Assembly (NCBI RefSeq): GCF_000179775.1 | Contig: NZ_AEEB01000003.1 | Coordinates: forward strand, 434,001-498,000 | Direction of reading: 5' to 3' | From: Ahrensia sp. R2A130 | GTDB lineage: Bacteria; Pseudomonadota; Alphaproteobacteria; Rhizobiales; Rhizobiaceae | Length of the DNA stretch: 64,000 nt | In this document: in pieces, positions 1 to 10,909 of the stretch | How positions within the stretch are numbered: the stretch's first letter is position 1 | How the letters are laid out: each line of letters starts with the position of its first letter | Notes under the pieces: generated by a model | The model's database searches: none | Told to the model about the DNA's origin: nothing | Seen by the model: only the letters and a program-made list of their open reading frames with translations | Made by a program: the position numbers and the translations under genes

Positions 1-715
1 CCATAAGTTCGGCAAGTTCGATATCCGGCTTGTCGATCATAGCGAGACAACCGTCGATTACCTCACCCAGATTATGTGGCGGAATGTTTGTCGCCATACC
101 GACAGCAATACCGCCAGCGCCGTTGACCAACAGGTTGGGATAACGTGCAGGCAGAACCATCGGCTCGCGCTGGGAACCGTCATAATTCGCCTGAAAGTCA
201 ACCGTTTCCTTGTCGATATCGTCCAGCAGCACGTCCGAAATACGCGCCAAACGGCACTCGGTGTAACGCATTGCAGCGGGTTTATCGCCATCGATGGAGC
301 CGAAATTCCCCTGCCCATCTATAAGCATCTGGCGCATGGCAAAATCCTGCGCCATGCGAACGAGAGCATCATAAATCGAAGAGTCGCCATGTGGGTGATA
401 TTTGCCCATCACCTCGCCAATGACGGCGGCGGACTTACGGTAAGATTTCGTGTGGTCGAGGCCCATTTCGTGCATCGCATACAGAATGCGGCGGTGAACA
501 GGCTTCAGGCCGTCACGCACATCGGGAAGCGCACGGCTGACGATCACGCTCATGGCGTAGTCGAGATAAGACCGGCGCATCTCATCGACGATAGAGATAT
601 TTTCGTGTGCGGACGGGACTATAGCGCCATCATTCGACGCGCCGTCTCCACCGTCATTTCCGGCAGATTCTACGTTGTCGTCGCGATCGGTTTCGTTATC
701 GTTTTCGTCGGCCAA
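1..715 (-). CDS. gyrA: DNA gyrase subunit A, N-terminal part (cut by window edge)
   Basis: This is the first ~238 residues of GyrA, the breakage-reunion subunit of DNA gyrase, which introduces negative supercoils. Visible landmarks are [16 protein letters not shown], the quinolone-pocket segment [10 protein letters not shown] and the catalytic tyrosine in [10 protein letters not shown]. The pocket carries Ser and Asp at the positions matching E. coli 83 and 87, so no common quinolone-resistance substitution is present. The best start is TTG at 715, because a GGAG Shine-Dalgarno lies 7 bases upstream and no in-frame ATG precedes the conserved core. A ~30-residue acidic leader ([13 protein letters not shown]...) comes before the conserved part. 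The rest of the gene lies beyond position 1. Confidence 0.96.
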   Translation of the reverse strand, partial: MADENDNETDRDDNVESAGNDGGDGASNDGAIVPSAHENISIVDEMRRSYLDYAMSVIVSRALPDVRDGLKPVHRRILYAMHEMGLDHTKSYRKSAAVIGEVMGKYHPHGDSSIYDALVRMAQDFAMRQMLIDGQGNFGSIDGDKPAAMRYTECRLARISDVLLDDIDKETVDFQANYDGSQREPMVLPARYPNLLVNGAGGIAVGMATNIPPHNLGEVIDGCLAMIDKPDIELAELM

Positions 716-979
716 ATTGCTTCTCCATCTGTCGGCAGAATCAATGCCGAAACAGTGAAACGATCTTACACCATCGGCGAGATGACCTCCAATTGCAGGG
801 CATTCGGATGGGGATGAAATACCGCAACTTATCAATACGTTGGGCGGATTTTCGACCAAACATGAATAAAGCTTGCAGAAAGCGGTTGGCAAAACCCGTC
901 TGTTGCCAATCTGGCCATGACGAAACCGCTCGCGCGGAGTAGTGATGGATGGTGAGAGACCGGTTTAAGAGGCACCGCC

Positions 980-1603
980 ATGACCACAGATCAGATGCTA
1001 AACGCCTTCGCGACGTTTTTCGTTACCATCGACCCTCCCGGTCAGATCGCTATTTTTCTGGCGCTAACGGTGGGCTTGTCAGGCGAGGCGCGGCGCAAGA
1101 TTGCGCTGTTCGGCACGTTGCTGGGTATCGGCATCATATTGCTGTTTATGATTATCGGCGCACCACTGCTGGAACTGCTGGGTATCAGCCTGCCCGCTTT
1201 CCGTGTCGCAGGTGGCCTGCTGCTCTTCTATACGGCCTTTGAGATGGTCTTTGAAAAACGGCAAGAACGCCGCGAGGATCAGGCCCAGCGTGCATTGAGC
1301 ACGCAGGAAATGCGCTCCATCGCAGTATTTCCACTCGCTATTCCACTTATAGCCGGGCCGGGCGCTATTTCAGCGGCGATCTTGCTGTCCAGCGATTTCA
1401 CGACAATTGCCGAATACGGTGCGCTGACGGGCATCGTGCTTTCAGTCGGCCTGATCCTGCTTGTGGCACTCTTGTTAGCAAACCGGCTGAACGACATATT
1501 GGGTGAAACCACCGGCATGGTGATAACGCGGCTGTTCGGCATTCTGCTGGCCGCATTGTCCGTACAATTCGTGGCGGACGGCATGAAGCAACTGCTGGGC
1601 TGA
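980..1603 (+). CDS. MarC family integral membrane protein
   Basis: A 207-residue protein of the MarC/YchE family, inner-membrane proteins of uncertain transport role; the old link to multiple antibiotic resistance was not upheld. Six hydrophobic segments are visible (roughly residues 7-30, 41-62, 66-88, 113-136, 143-166 and 180-200). The family-typical FVTIDPPGQIAIFLALT lies near the N-terminus and PLAIPLIAGPGAISA in the second half. A charged loop (about residues 91-112, EKRQERREDQAQR) separates the two halves. The length is normal. An AGAGG motif precedes the ATG. It lies divergently from gyrA, an arrangement common in Rhizobiales. The substrate is unknown. Confidence 0.9.
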   Translation: MTTDQMLNAFATFFVTIDPPGQIAIFLALTVGLSGEARRKIALFGTLLGIGIILLFMIIGAPLLELLGISLPAFRVAGGLLLFYTAFEMVFEKRQERREDQAQRALSTQEMRSIAVFPLAIPLIAGPGAISAAILLSSDFTTIAEYGALTGIVLSVGLILLVALLLANRLNDILGETTGMVITRLFGILLAALSVQFVADGMKQLLG

Positions 1604-1607
1604 CACC

Positions 1608-1976
1608 CTACGGCAAGTCGTAGCGAACAGCAGCACCCTCATATCCATGAACCTTGTCACGTCCGCGAACCATAACGTGATCGAGACCATCGGGAATTTG
1701 AACGCCTGATCTCGAGCGGGTGAACGGTTGCTCTTCAACATGGGGATGGGCCAGCTCTCGCCGCGCCAGCAACGTACCATCAGGCGCCAGAACCTCCCAG
1801 GCATCAGCGTAGTGATCCCAGCCTTCATCTGTATGGCTCAAAGTCACGTCAAACCGCCATGTTCCATCACTGCCTTGGCTGGCTTTCACCTTATCCACCA
1901 CGACATCACCGGCCAAAGCAGGAACAGTGAGACCGGCAAGAACGGTTAAGCTGAGAAGCAGGCGTTTGACTGGCAT
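1608..1976 (-). CDS. Small secreted protein of unknown function
   Basis: A 122-residue protein with a clear signal peptide (KR then a hydrophobic core LLLSLTVLAGLTV, probable cleavage after ALA near residue 22). The mature part is polar, without cysteines, and carries a C-terminal stretch with HPHVEEQPFTRS and a predicted all-beta look. An upstream ATG would add 14 residues before the signal peptide, so I start at the ATG at 1976, where the sequence begins MPVKRLLLSL. It converges with the MarC gene, separated by only four bases. I do not recognise the family; a periplasmic location is inferred from the signal peptide. Confidence 0.75.
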   Translation of the reverse strand: MPVKRLLLSLTVLAGLTVPALAGDVVVDKVKASQGSDGTWRFDVTLSHTDEGWDHYADAWEVLAPDGTLLARRELAHPHVEEQPFTRSRSGVQIPDGLDHVMVRGRDKVHGYEGAAVRYDLP

Positions 1977-2034
1977 GGGAAATTCTCGAAATTCTGGAGC
2001 GACACGAGAGCATATCACGCGAAAATCAGCGCGG

Positions 2035-2427
2035 CTATTTCGTGAATTCTACCAGATCCCAGAGATTTCCGTACAGATCTTCGAAAACGGCAACCGTTCC
2101 ATAGGCCTCGGTCTTGGGTTCCCGAATGAAGTTTACCCCGGCAGACACGTATCGTTGGAAATCGCGATCAAAATCGTCAGTTTCTAAAAAGAGAAAAACA
2201 CGCCCCGCACACTGGTCGCCGACGGCATGTTCCTGACCGACCCGGGCTTTGGCGAGAAGAATTGAACACCCATCGCCCCCTGGTGGCCGAACCAACACCC
2301 AACGTTTGTCCTCTTTTGGCTGCGCCTCATCTGCGATCAGGTCAAAGCCCAGCTTTTGGCAATAAAAAGAAATTGCTTCGTCGTAGTCGGCTACGACCAA
2401 TGCGATGTGGGTGAGACGTTGCTTCAA
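2035..2427 (-). CDS. VOC family (glyoxalase/bleomycin-resistance fold) protein
   Basis: A 130-residue single VOC domain. The beta-alpha-beta-beta-beta halves are visible, with the N-terminal metal-ligand position LTHIALVV (His7) and the C-terminal DLYGNLWDLVEF (Glu). Members include glyoxalase I, dioxygenases and drug-binding proteins; nothing here identifies the substrate. The start is TTG at 2427, eight bases after the TAG of the upstream tenA-like gene and preceded by AAGG, so it is probably the last gene of an ssb-tenA-VOC transcript. Typical small VOC proteins have this length. Confidence 0.85.
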   Translation of the reverse strand: MKQRLTHIALVVADYDEAISFYCQKLGFDLIADEAQPKEDKRWVLVRPPGGDGCSILLAKARVGQEHAVGDQCAGRVFLFLETDDFDRDFQRYVSAGVNFIREPKTEAYGTVAVFEDLYGNLWDLVEFTK

Positions 2428-2435
2428 CGCCTTAC

Positions 2436-3098
2436 CTATCTGTTATCCCAAGACATCTGCCAGAAATCAGCTTCCAACAATGAAGCCTTCGCAAACAATT
2501 TCCGCAGATGCGGATAGCGCGCCTCGGTCAAAAGCGTTTCAGCCAAGCGATCCAGATTGTCCCGCGCGGATTGGGCAACCTCCTGATATTCGGGCGACGC
2601 ATATTCGCGCACCCATTCACCGTACGTAGCGTCTTCAGTTGCGGCACCCTGCGCCGCCAATTGCTTACCGATTTCGCCATAACCGATCATGCAGGGCGCT
2701 AAGGCTGCGAATAGATCAAGCAGATCACCGGCTTGCCCGGCATCAAGAACAAAGCGCGTGTAAGCGATGGTGCCGTTCTTCTCGACTGTGTTTTCCAACT
2801 GCTCTGCGGTCACGCCCCATCGTGCGCTCAGGCGCACATGCAGGTCCATTTCCACATCAAGAATGGCCTTCAAACCTTCGAGGGCGCCACGCATCTCCGC
2901 AAGATCACGCCCTTTGTAAACGCCAAGCGCGTAGGCGCGGGCGAACTGGATGAGGAACAGATAGTCCTGCCTTAGATAATCCTGAAAGGAAGCCTGCGGA
3001 AGCGACCCATCGCCCAAACCCGCGACGAACGGATGGTCCACGTAAGCAGACCATTCGCTAGCGCAATCAGCTTTCAAACGCTCAAAGAGACCGGACAA
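2436..3098 (-). CDS. tenA: TenA family protein (thiaminase II / aminopyrimidine aminohydrolase-like)
   Basis: A 220-residue all-helical TenA-family protein. In thiamin salvage TenA hydrolyses 4-amino-5-aminomethyl-2-methylpyrimidine to the hydroxymethyl form. The catalytic cysteine is present in LAPCMIGYGEIG (Cys136), with the Asp of LRQDYLFL (Asp45) and the C-terminal Glu of LLEADFWQMSW (Glu209), so it looks active and not of the Cys-less TenA_E class. The start is TTG at 3098, preceded by AGGAG. The Shine-Dalgarno overlaps the ssb stop codon (9-base spacing), suggesting co-transcription with ssb. No other thiamin genes are in the window, so the substrate is inferred from the family. Confidence 0.85.
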   Translation of the reverse strand: MSGLFERLKADCASEWSAYVDHPFVAGLGDGSLPQASFQDYLRQDYLFLIQFARAYALGVYKGRDLAEMRGALEGLKAILDVEMDLHVRLSARWGVTAEQLENTVEKNGTIAYTRFVLDAGQAGDLLDLFAALAPCMIGYGEIGKQLAAQGAATEDATYGEWVREYASPEYQEVAQSARDNLDRLAETLLTEARYPHLRKLFAKASLLEADFWQMSWDNR

Positions 3099-3107
3099 GA
3101 TACACTC

Positions 3108-3623
3108 CTAGAACGGGATATCGTCATCCATGTCGCCGCCGCTTGGGAAGCCACCACCCTGGTTGCCGCCCCCACTACCGCCGCCACCGTAGTTTCCGCC
3201 GCCGGATCCACCGATCTGACCCCCGCCGCCACCACCGCCGAAGCTGTCTCCGCCGCCGTCGCCACCGCTGTTACGGCTGTCGAGCATGGTGAGAACGCCT
3301 GTGAAATTCTGCAACACGATTTCAGTCGTGTATTTTTCAACACCGGCATTGTCGGTCCATTTGCGCGTCTGAAGCTGGCCTTCGATGTAAACCTTCGAGC
3401 CCTTCTTCACATACTGTTCGATGACCTTGTTCAAGCCCTCGTTGAAGCAGGCGATGCGGTGCCATTCGGTCTTTTCACGACGTTCGCCGCTATTGCGGTC
3501 GCGCCATGTTTCAGAGGTCGCAATGGAGAAGTTGGCAATAGCCTTGCCATCCTGCGTGCGGCGAATTTCCGGATCACGCCCCAGATTACCCACCAAAATC
3601 ACTTTATTGACGCTACCAGCCAT
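3108..3623 (-). CDS. ssb: Single-stranded DNA-binding protein SSB
   Basis: A 171-residue SSB. The N-terminal ~110 residues form the OB fold ([41 protein letters not shown]), followed by a ~50-residue glycine-rich low-complexity linker and the acidic tip DMDDDIPF that recruits repair and replication proteins. It coats ssDNA during replication, recombination and repair. It is divergent from uvrA; the shared 309-base interval contains a perfect alphaproteobacterial LexA box at 3759-3773, 136 bases upstream of this start, so SOS induction is expected. tenA- and VOC-type genes follow closely. Confidence 0.97.
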   Translation of the reverse strand: MAGSVNKVILVGNLGRDPEIRRTQDGKAIANFSIATSETWRDRNSGERREKTEWHRIACFNEGLNKVIEQYVKKGSKVYIEGQLQTRKWTDNAGVEKYTTEIVLQNFTGVLTMLDSRNSGGDGGGDSFGGGGGGGQIGGSGGGNYGGGGSGGGNQGGGFPSGGDMDDDIPF

Positions 3624-3932
3624 GAAACTCTCCTACACTTTTCGGCGGCACGCTTATGGCTGCCGCTCTCGCTGTCTTATTCACCACATCGCGCCGCCAC
3701 GTTCGCGCTCGTTGGCACCCTTATCCACTGCTTTCAGCAGATTGCGTGACGCGATAATGTTCTGTATATGTTCTATTTCCGTGTGACAACAGCCCGCCAT
3801 CAGAACAAAGGTGCGGCAACGGGGTTGGGGGTGATGCGTTGAAGACGGACCTGTTCGGGTTGCGACGCAAGCAACCACGGGTGTAGCTCAAGCCAACGGT
3901 TGTAACAGACCGAATTACATGCAGGACGACCA
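3624..3932. promoter_or_regulatory. ssb-uvrA divergent intergenic region
   Basis: This 309-base stretch lies between the divergent ssb and uvrA starts. It has no convincing gene: the short ORFs that can be read have no recognisable content. Its one strong signal is the LexA box listed separately. It presumably holds both promoters, but I could not place -35/-10 hexamers with confidence. Confidence 0.6.
3759..3773. promoter_or_regulatory. LexA (SOS) box, GTTC-N7-GTTC
   Basis: The sequence GTTCTGTATATGTTC is a perfect match to the direct-repeat operator GTTC-N7-GTTC used by LexA in alphaproteobacteria, unlike the palindromic CTG-N10-CAG of gammaproteobacteria. It lies between ssb and uvrA, both SOS genes in many bacteria, so a single box may control the two divergent promoters. 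The match is seen directly; LexA binding is inferred from the known consensus. Confidence 0.8.
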
Positions 3933-6890
<2,958 letters not shown>

Positions 6891-6897
6891 ATTAATA

Positions 6898-6950
6898 AGG
6901 CATTACGTTTACGTAAGGGGCAATGCACTCATTGCATAGCTGCAATGCCT
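6898..6950 (+). repeat. Nested inverted repeats downstream of uvrA
   Basis: An outer 7-bp pair (AGGCATT 6898-6904 with AATGCCT 6944-6950) encloses a perfect 6-bp hairpin (GCAATG 6920-6925, loop CACT, CATTGC 6930-6935) and a short TTACG/CGTAA repeat. It begins 8 bases after the uvrA stop and could form a transcript-end structure, but there is no strong T-tract, so calling it a terminator would be speculative. Confidence 0.4.
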
Positions 6951-7067
6951 ATTTAGCCCTCGTCAAATTCGCCCAGAGTCCTAGATGTGGGTTACGCGAT
7001 GCACAGGCAACGCGCTTTGCAAATGGCGGGCCGCTGATTGGTTCGCACCACATCAAGGAACGAAACC

Positions 7068-7214
7068 ATGGACCTCTTCGACAACATCCGCACTTGGAAC
7101 CGCGTTCGTCAGACGCGCAACGAACTCAACGGCTTGTCTAATCGTGAACTGAACGACCTCGGCATTTCCCGCGGCGACATTCCGTTCATCGCTAAACGCG
7201 CTGTCCGCAGCTAA
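7068..7214 (+). CDS. DUF1127 small Arg-rich protein (CcaF1-like)
   Basis: A 48-residue protein not longer than many spurious ORFs but clearly real: MDLFDNIRTWNRVRQTR followed by the DUF1127 core LSNRELNDLGISRGDI and a basic tail. AAGGAA precedes the ATG. DUF1127 proteins are small, basic and probably nucleic-acid binding; CcaF1 of Rhodobacter sphaeroides is an RNA-binding member encoded directly upstream of CcsR sRNAs that carry anti-Shine-Dalgarno loops. The same arrangement is seen here: three hairpins with CTCCC-containing loops follow within 75 bases. A role in RNA processing or stress response is inferred from that parallel. Confidence 0.9.
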   Translation: MDLFDNIRTWNRVRQTRNELNGLSNRELNDLGISRGDIPFIAKRAVRS

Positions 7215-7279
7215 ATAATAATTTTCGACAAGTGTTTCGGGAACATATTCCCGCGCCACGAGTTTGAAAGATGAAAATA

Positions 7280-7398
7280 AAAATTTCGATCCATCAACCC
7301 TCCCATGATGGGTCGAATTCGCTCTGAAGGCACCTCCTCCCAAGCTTCTCAGAGCAAACTAGAAACGCTCGCTGCTCCTCCCGCAGCGAGCGTTTTTG
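7280..7398 (+). ncRNA. Putative cuckoo/CcsR/alpha-r14-type sRNA with three anti-SD loops
   Basis: Three consecutive hairpins follow the DUF1127 stop codon. Hairpin 1: stem 7286-7296 with 7306-7316 (11 bp, one G-U), loop ACCCTCCCA. Hairpin 2: stem 7321-7331 with 7344-7355 (11 bp with a one-base bulge), loop ACCTCCTCCCAA. Hairpin 3: perfect 13-bp stem 7363-7375 with 7383-7395, loop TCCTCCC, ending in a T-run. Each loop offers a C(C)TCCC sequence complementary to the Shine-Dalgarno GGAGG. Anti-SD hairpin RNAs of this design are known in alphaproteobacteria (cuckoo RNAs, CcsR, the alpha-r14/NfeR1 family), sometimes downstream of DUF1127 genes. Whether it is a separate transcript or a processed 3' UTR is unknown; the 5' end is uncertain. 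Confidence 0.75.
7363..7397 (+). terminator. Rho-independent terminator of the DUF1127-sRNA unit
   Basis: A perfect 13-bp stem (AAACGCTCGCTGC / GCAGCGAGCGTTT) with a 7-base loop, followed by a T-run. The loop itself carries the anti-SD motif TCCTCCC, so the structure doubles as the third sRNA hairpin. The next gene is convergent and ends at 7429. Confidence 0.9.
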
Positions 7399-7428
7399 TT
7401 TCTGCAACTAGCTTAGATGTTAGTCGCG

Positions 7429-8037
7429 TTATTCGTATTGAGAGGCACTGTTCCGCTCACGATACCATTGTTTCAGTGGCATCACTTCGGCAGCACCGCC
7501 TGTTGCGGTCTTCCATGGATCGACAGCCCAATCGGAACCGTCATCCGCTTTTATGCGCGCACTTTTGTGCGGATAGCGACCATCCAGCAGAACGCCACGA
7601 TTGGCGTAATGCCGGTTCACTTTGTGGAATTTCAACAACCCTTCGGCCTGCAAATATGTCAGGTAGCGGGTCGTGTTGAGAGACTCATCCTCACAATCCA
7701 TCTGCCCACGTTTTCCCCGATCAATTTGATAGGAAAATGGATTGTCCGCCCGTTGGCGCAGGTTTCGGCGGGTGGCGGCTTCCATAAGACCGATGGTTTT
7801 GCGTAGAGCAGCCCGCTCGGCATTTGCATCATCCGCAGTGTCCATAGCCAGTGCGAAGCTGTTTCTGTCAGATTCTGAAAAGACCATCTTGTCTTTGATC
7901 GCGCATCCGAAGCCCGAGCAAATCGTCATGGGCGTTCCCGCAGCGCCATAGGTGCTAATCGTACGGTCTATGGACGATGTGCAGCCAGCGGCGAACATAC
8001 CAAGCGAAATGCAGATGATGGAGAGAGCGGGTTTCAT
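7429..8037 (-). CDS. Lipoprotein with a possible Cys-His-Asp (transglutaminase-like) site
   Basis: A 202-residue protein beginning MKPALSIICISLGMFAAGC, a lipoprotein signal with the lipidated Cys at residue 19; I start at 8037 because the 26 residues upstream in the same frame do not look like a signal. The mature part contains MDCEDES (Cys115), RYPHKSARI (His157) and WAVDPW (Asp173). This spacing recalls bacterial transglutaminase-like cysteine proteinases, where Cys, His and Asp form the active site. The family link is my inference from motif layout and is not certain. It is divergent from trmFO, and the sRNA terminator lies beyond its 3' end. Confidence 0.7.
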   Translation of the reverse strand: MKPALSIICISLGMFAAGCTSSIDRTISTYGAAGTPMTICSGFGCAIKDKMVFSESDRNSFALAMDTADDANAERAALRKTIGLMEAATRRNLRQRADNPFSYQIDRGKRGQMDCEDESLNTTRYLTYLQAEGLLKFHKVNRHYANRGVLLDGRYPHKSARIKADDGSDWAVDPWKTATGGAAEVMPLKQWYRERNSASQYE

Positions 8038-8135
8038 AAGTTTGGTGTAGCCGAACAACCATGGTGCGACCAGCGGCCCGATACAGTCCAGCAATAGGCT
8101 GTTGTCACCATGCAACGGGCGTTCTAGACGAACGC

Positions 8136-9551
8136 ATGAGCGATAATCCAGTACACATCATCGGCGGCGGTTTGGCCGGTAGCGAAGCAGCTTGGCAGTT
8201 GGCTGAAGCCGGTCACCACGTCATCCTGCACGAAATGCGCGGCATACGCGGCACAGAAGCCCACCAGACAGACCGTTTGGCAGAATTGGTATGCTCCAAT
8301 TCCTTCAGGTCTGATGATGCCCGAGCCAACGCTGTTGGCCTGTTGCATCAGGAAATGCGGATGTCCGGCTCGCTGATCATGCGTTGTGCCGACGAAACGC
8401 AGGTGCCCGCAGGCTCCGCGCTTGCCGTCGATCGCGAGTTGTTTGCCGGTAAGGTCAACGACGCTATCGACGCGCACCCCAATATTACGCTCATCCGCGA
8501 AGAGGTGACGGGCCTGCCACCGAAAGACTGGGGAACGACGATCATCGCCACCGGTCCGCTGACAGCGCCGGACCTAGCCGCATCCATTGCTGCAGAAACC
8601 GGACAAGATGCCCTCGCATTCTTCGATGCAATCGCTCCCATCATCCATTTCGACAGTGTTGATATGGATAAGGCTTGGTTCCAGTCGCGCTACGACAAGG
8701 TCGGGCCCGGCGGCACAGGCAAAGACTACCTCAATTGCCCAATGGACCGCGACCAATACGAAGCCTTCATTGATGCATTGATCGCAGGCGATAAGGCCGA
8801 ATTCAAACAGTGGGAGAACGTACCATATTTCGATGGCTGCCTCCCCATCGAAATTATGGCGGAGCGCGGTCGTGAAACCCCGCGCCACGGCCCGATGAAA
8901 CCAATGGGTCTGACGAATGTTCACAACCCGACGGCCAAAGCCTACGCTGTTGTCCAGCTTCGGCAAGATAACGCTTTGGGAACGTTATATAATATGGTCG
9001 GCTTCCAGACGAAGCTGAAATACGGCGCTCAAACCGAAATTTTCCGGCTTATCCCCGGATTGGAGAATGCGGAATTTGCGAGACTAGGTGGCCTGCACCG
9101 AAACACTTATCTCGATTCCCCTCGCCTGCTGGATGACACGTTACGCTTGCGTTCCCGTCCAGAAGTTCGCTTCGCCGGCCAGATCACCGGCTGCGAAGGT
9201 TATGTGGAATCAGCTACAATCGGCTTGATGACAGGCCGTTTCATTGTGCAGGAACGTGCAGGACATAAGCCTCAGCTACCACCGGAAACAACGGCCATGG
9301 GTGCGCTTCTCAATCATATCACTCGCGGTCACATCGCTTATGACGAACCGCAGGGCAAAAAGAGCTTTCAGCCGATGAACGTCAATTTCGGCCTCTTCCC
9401 GCCAGTGCAGATCGTGAAGCCTGAAGATCACGAAGGTCGTTGGCGCGGGAAGGACAAAGCAATCGCGAAAAAGCGTGCGCTAACCGGCCGAGCGCTTGAT
9501 GATATGGCAAATTGGTTGGCAGAAGAACCTGAAGCCACCGCTGCTGAGTAG
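8136..9551 (+). CDS. trmFO: tRNA m5U54 methyltransferase TrmFO (folate/FAD-dependent)
   Basis: TrmFO (471 residues) makes 5-methyluridine at position 54 in the tRNA T-loop, using methylenetetrahydrofolate and FADH2. The N-terminus has the Rossmann motif [17 protein letters not shown] and the nucleophile-containing [10 protein letters not shown] (Cys53). Later landmarks are [31 protein letters not shown] and the C-terminal [10 protein letters not shown]. An in-frame upstream start at 8061 would add 25 non-conserved residues; the ATG at 8136 places the Rossmann strand at residues 6-16, as usual in the family. It is transcribed alone, convergent with the gene at 9570. Confidence 0.95.
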   Translation: MSDNPVHIIGGGLAGSEAAWQLAEAGHHVILHEMRGIRGTEAHQTDRLAELVCSNSFRSDDARANAVGLLHQEMRMSGSLIMRCADETQVPAGSALAVDRELFAGKVNDAIDAHPNITLIREEVTGLPPKDWGTTIIATGPLTAPDLAASIAAETGQDALAFFDAIAPIIHFDSVDMDKAWFQSRYDKVGPGGTGKDYLNCPMDRDQYEAFIDALIAGDKAEFKQWENVPYFDGCLPIEIMAERGRETPRHGPMKPMGLTNVHNPTAKAYAVVQLRQDNALGTLYNMVGFQTKLKYGAQTEIFRLIPGLENAEFARLGGLHRNTYLDSPRLLDDTLRLRSRPEVRFAGQITGCEGYVESATIGLMTGRFIVQERAGHKPQLPPETTAMGALLNHITRGHIAYDEPQGKKSFQPMNVNFGLFPPVQIVKPEDHEGRWRGKDKAIAKKRALTGRALDDMANWLAEEPEATAAE

Positions 9552-9557
9552 CAGCGG
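9538..9557 (+). repeat. 8-bp inverted repeat at the trmFO stop
   Basis: CCGCTGCT (9538-9545), loop GAGT, AGCAGCGG (9550-9557). The hairpin spans the TAG stop codon of trmFO. No T-tract follows, so it may aid termination between convergent genes or be incidental. Confidence 0.45.
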
Positions 9558-9569
9558 AGACGGTGCGTA

Positions 9570-9971
9570 TTAGCGCGCAGAGAACGGCTGCTTGTCGCCT
9601 AATACGTCGATAATGCCCTGCTCATACATGTAGTAGCGCGCAGTCTTCGTTCCGAATTTCTGATCGAATTCATCGCGTTCCGAATGTAGATCTCGGATTT
9701 CGTTCAGCAGTGGAGCGCGGGCGTCTGCCAACTGGTGTTCAAGCCGGTTTATGATTTCTATAGCGGTGCGACAAAGAGTTTTGCGCGTATCATCATCCAG
9801 ATCGATGCCCATATTACCGAGTTGCTTCATGCGCGCAGCAACCACAGCAAACCAACCTGGTTCGCGCGTCCAAGCGCCATCATCTTTGGATTTCTTCTTC
9901 CAGGCTTCGAGCAAGGTCGCCTCGTCCATACCGCGCAAACGCCTTTGCCATTCCAGTAGTGGCTTGTCCAT
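9570..9971 (-). CDS. Uncharacterised soluble protein
   Basis: A 133-residue hydrophilic protein with no signal peptide and no membrane segment. It has a Trp-rich N-terminal part (LLEWQRRLRGMDEATLLEAWKKKS), a helix-rich middle, and a charged stretch (EIRDLHSERDEFDQKFG) likely to be helical. I do not recognise a family or motif that gives a function. It lies between trmFO (convergent, 18 bases) and the NDUFAF6-like gene on the same strand, 107 bases downstream of it, so it may have its own promoter. Confidence 0.7.
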   Translation of the reverse strand: MDKPLLEWQRRLRGMDEATLLEAWKKKSKDDGAWTREPGWFAVVAARMKQLGNMGIDLDDDTRKTLCRTAIEIINRLEHQLADARAPLLNEIRDLHSERDEFDQKFGTKTARYYMYEQGIIDVLGDKQPFSAR

Positions 9972-10078
9972 GTCGCTCTCCTTCAGACTGTCTTAAGTGT
10001 ATCGAACGCCCATGACCCCAACACGTACAAAATCAGAAAACGGTTGGCAGAGAGTGAACAAAGAGTAGCGGATAAAAA

Positions 10079-10909
10079 TTAAATTCCGCGAAACAACTGC
10101 CATTGCATGCGCAACTGGCTAAGCCGCCAAGGCTTTTCAAATGCATCGGTGCCTGCCTTGGAGAGCATGTCGAGTGTCGAACGCAGTGGCGAAAGTGGGG
10201 AAAACAACGGGCGTATATCGCTTGGACAGGCAGCTAGAGCAGTTAAGGCCTTATCGAGATGCGAAAGTCCCAACAAAGCGGCAGCGCGGATCACATCCAC
10301 ATGAAGTCTATCAGGAGCGCTGAACCAATCGTTTTCCGGCAATTCGTGCTGCTGCAACAATTCTGTAGGTAAAAACCGTCGTCCTGCTGCGCGATGCAGG
10401 GGCAGCGAACTCAAAACATCGGCATAACCCAATGCTACACCTGCATGACCGCAGGCATCAGCATATGCGCCATCAACAGCTCTGTCCGTTGCCAAAAGCT
10501 GCTGGAACAGAACCGAACGTGTTTCACCGCACCAAACCTCAAACGCTGGAAAATCGGGCATAGGGTCATGGTATAGGTCAAAAATATGCGCTTCGATTTT
10601 TCGCGTCAGCATTTGCGGATCGAAAACACCTGATTGAACGCCCAGCAGCAATTGCGACGCGAGTGGATGAGACTTCGCCTCGTTATCACGCCCGCCCTCG
10701 ATGACCTCCTGCCACCACTGGAACCTGATCTGCCCCACCATTGGTTCGGTCGATTTCGCAGCAAGCGCATTCAGCTCACCGTGGAAGGCATGCAGCACTT
10801 GTGCCGTTCCCCGTAGTGGTTCCGGTAGAAGAAGGTCAGCGAAATAAAATAATGGTTCGCGCTGTTTCAGGGACCCAAGATATTCCCGACCAAGGCTAAG
10901 CGCGGTCAC
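10079..10909 (-). CDS. NDUFAF6-like protein (degenerate squalene/phytoene synthase fold)
   Basis: A 276-residue member of the squalene/phytoene synthase superfamily. The Asp-rich catalytic motifs are missing: the first DxxxD position reads AFHGELNAL and the second region reads GYADVLSSLP. The pattern (YFADLLLP, IRFQWWQEVIEG, ALGYADVLSSLPLH, RRFLPTELL) instead resembles NDUFAF6, a mitochondrial complex I assembly factor descended from this fold. It is therefore unlikely to be a carotenoid enzyme. The GTG start overlaps the stop of the upstream Mth938-domain gene (GTGA), indicating translational coupling. A role in respiratory complex I assembly is inferred, not shown. Confidence 0.8.
   Translation of the reverse strand: MTALSLGREYLGSLKQREPLFYFADLLLPEPLRGTAQVLHAFHGELNALAAKSTEPMVGQIRFQWWQEVIEGGRDNEAKSHPLASQLLLGVQSGVFDPQMLTRKIEAHIFDLYHDPMPDFPAFEVWCGETRSVLFQQLLATDRAVDGAYADACGHAGVALGYADVLSSLPLHRAAGRRFLPTELLQQHELPENDWFSAPDRLHVDVIRAAALLGLSHLDKALTALAACPSDIRPLFSPLSPLRSTLDMLSKAGTDAFEKPWRLSQLRMQWQLFRGI

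Noticed and set aside
74-817. 247-residue plus-strand ORF at the window start
   Set aside because: Opposite strand carries gyrA with clear motifs in a frame starting at a TTG codon.
3074-3349. Ala/Val/Thr-rich minus-strand ORF over the ssb linker
   Set aside because: Alternative frame of the glycine-rich linker of ssb, which has low-complexity DNA.
6917-6965. Possible uvrA rho-independent terminator
   Set aside because: Hairpins exist but there is no T-tract after them, so only the repeat is reported.
10079-10909. Carotenoid (phytoene synthase) gene
   Set aside because: Both Asp-rich catalytic motifs are missing and no other carotenoid gene is nearby; it matches the NDUFAF6 pattern better.
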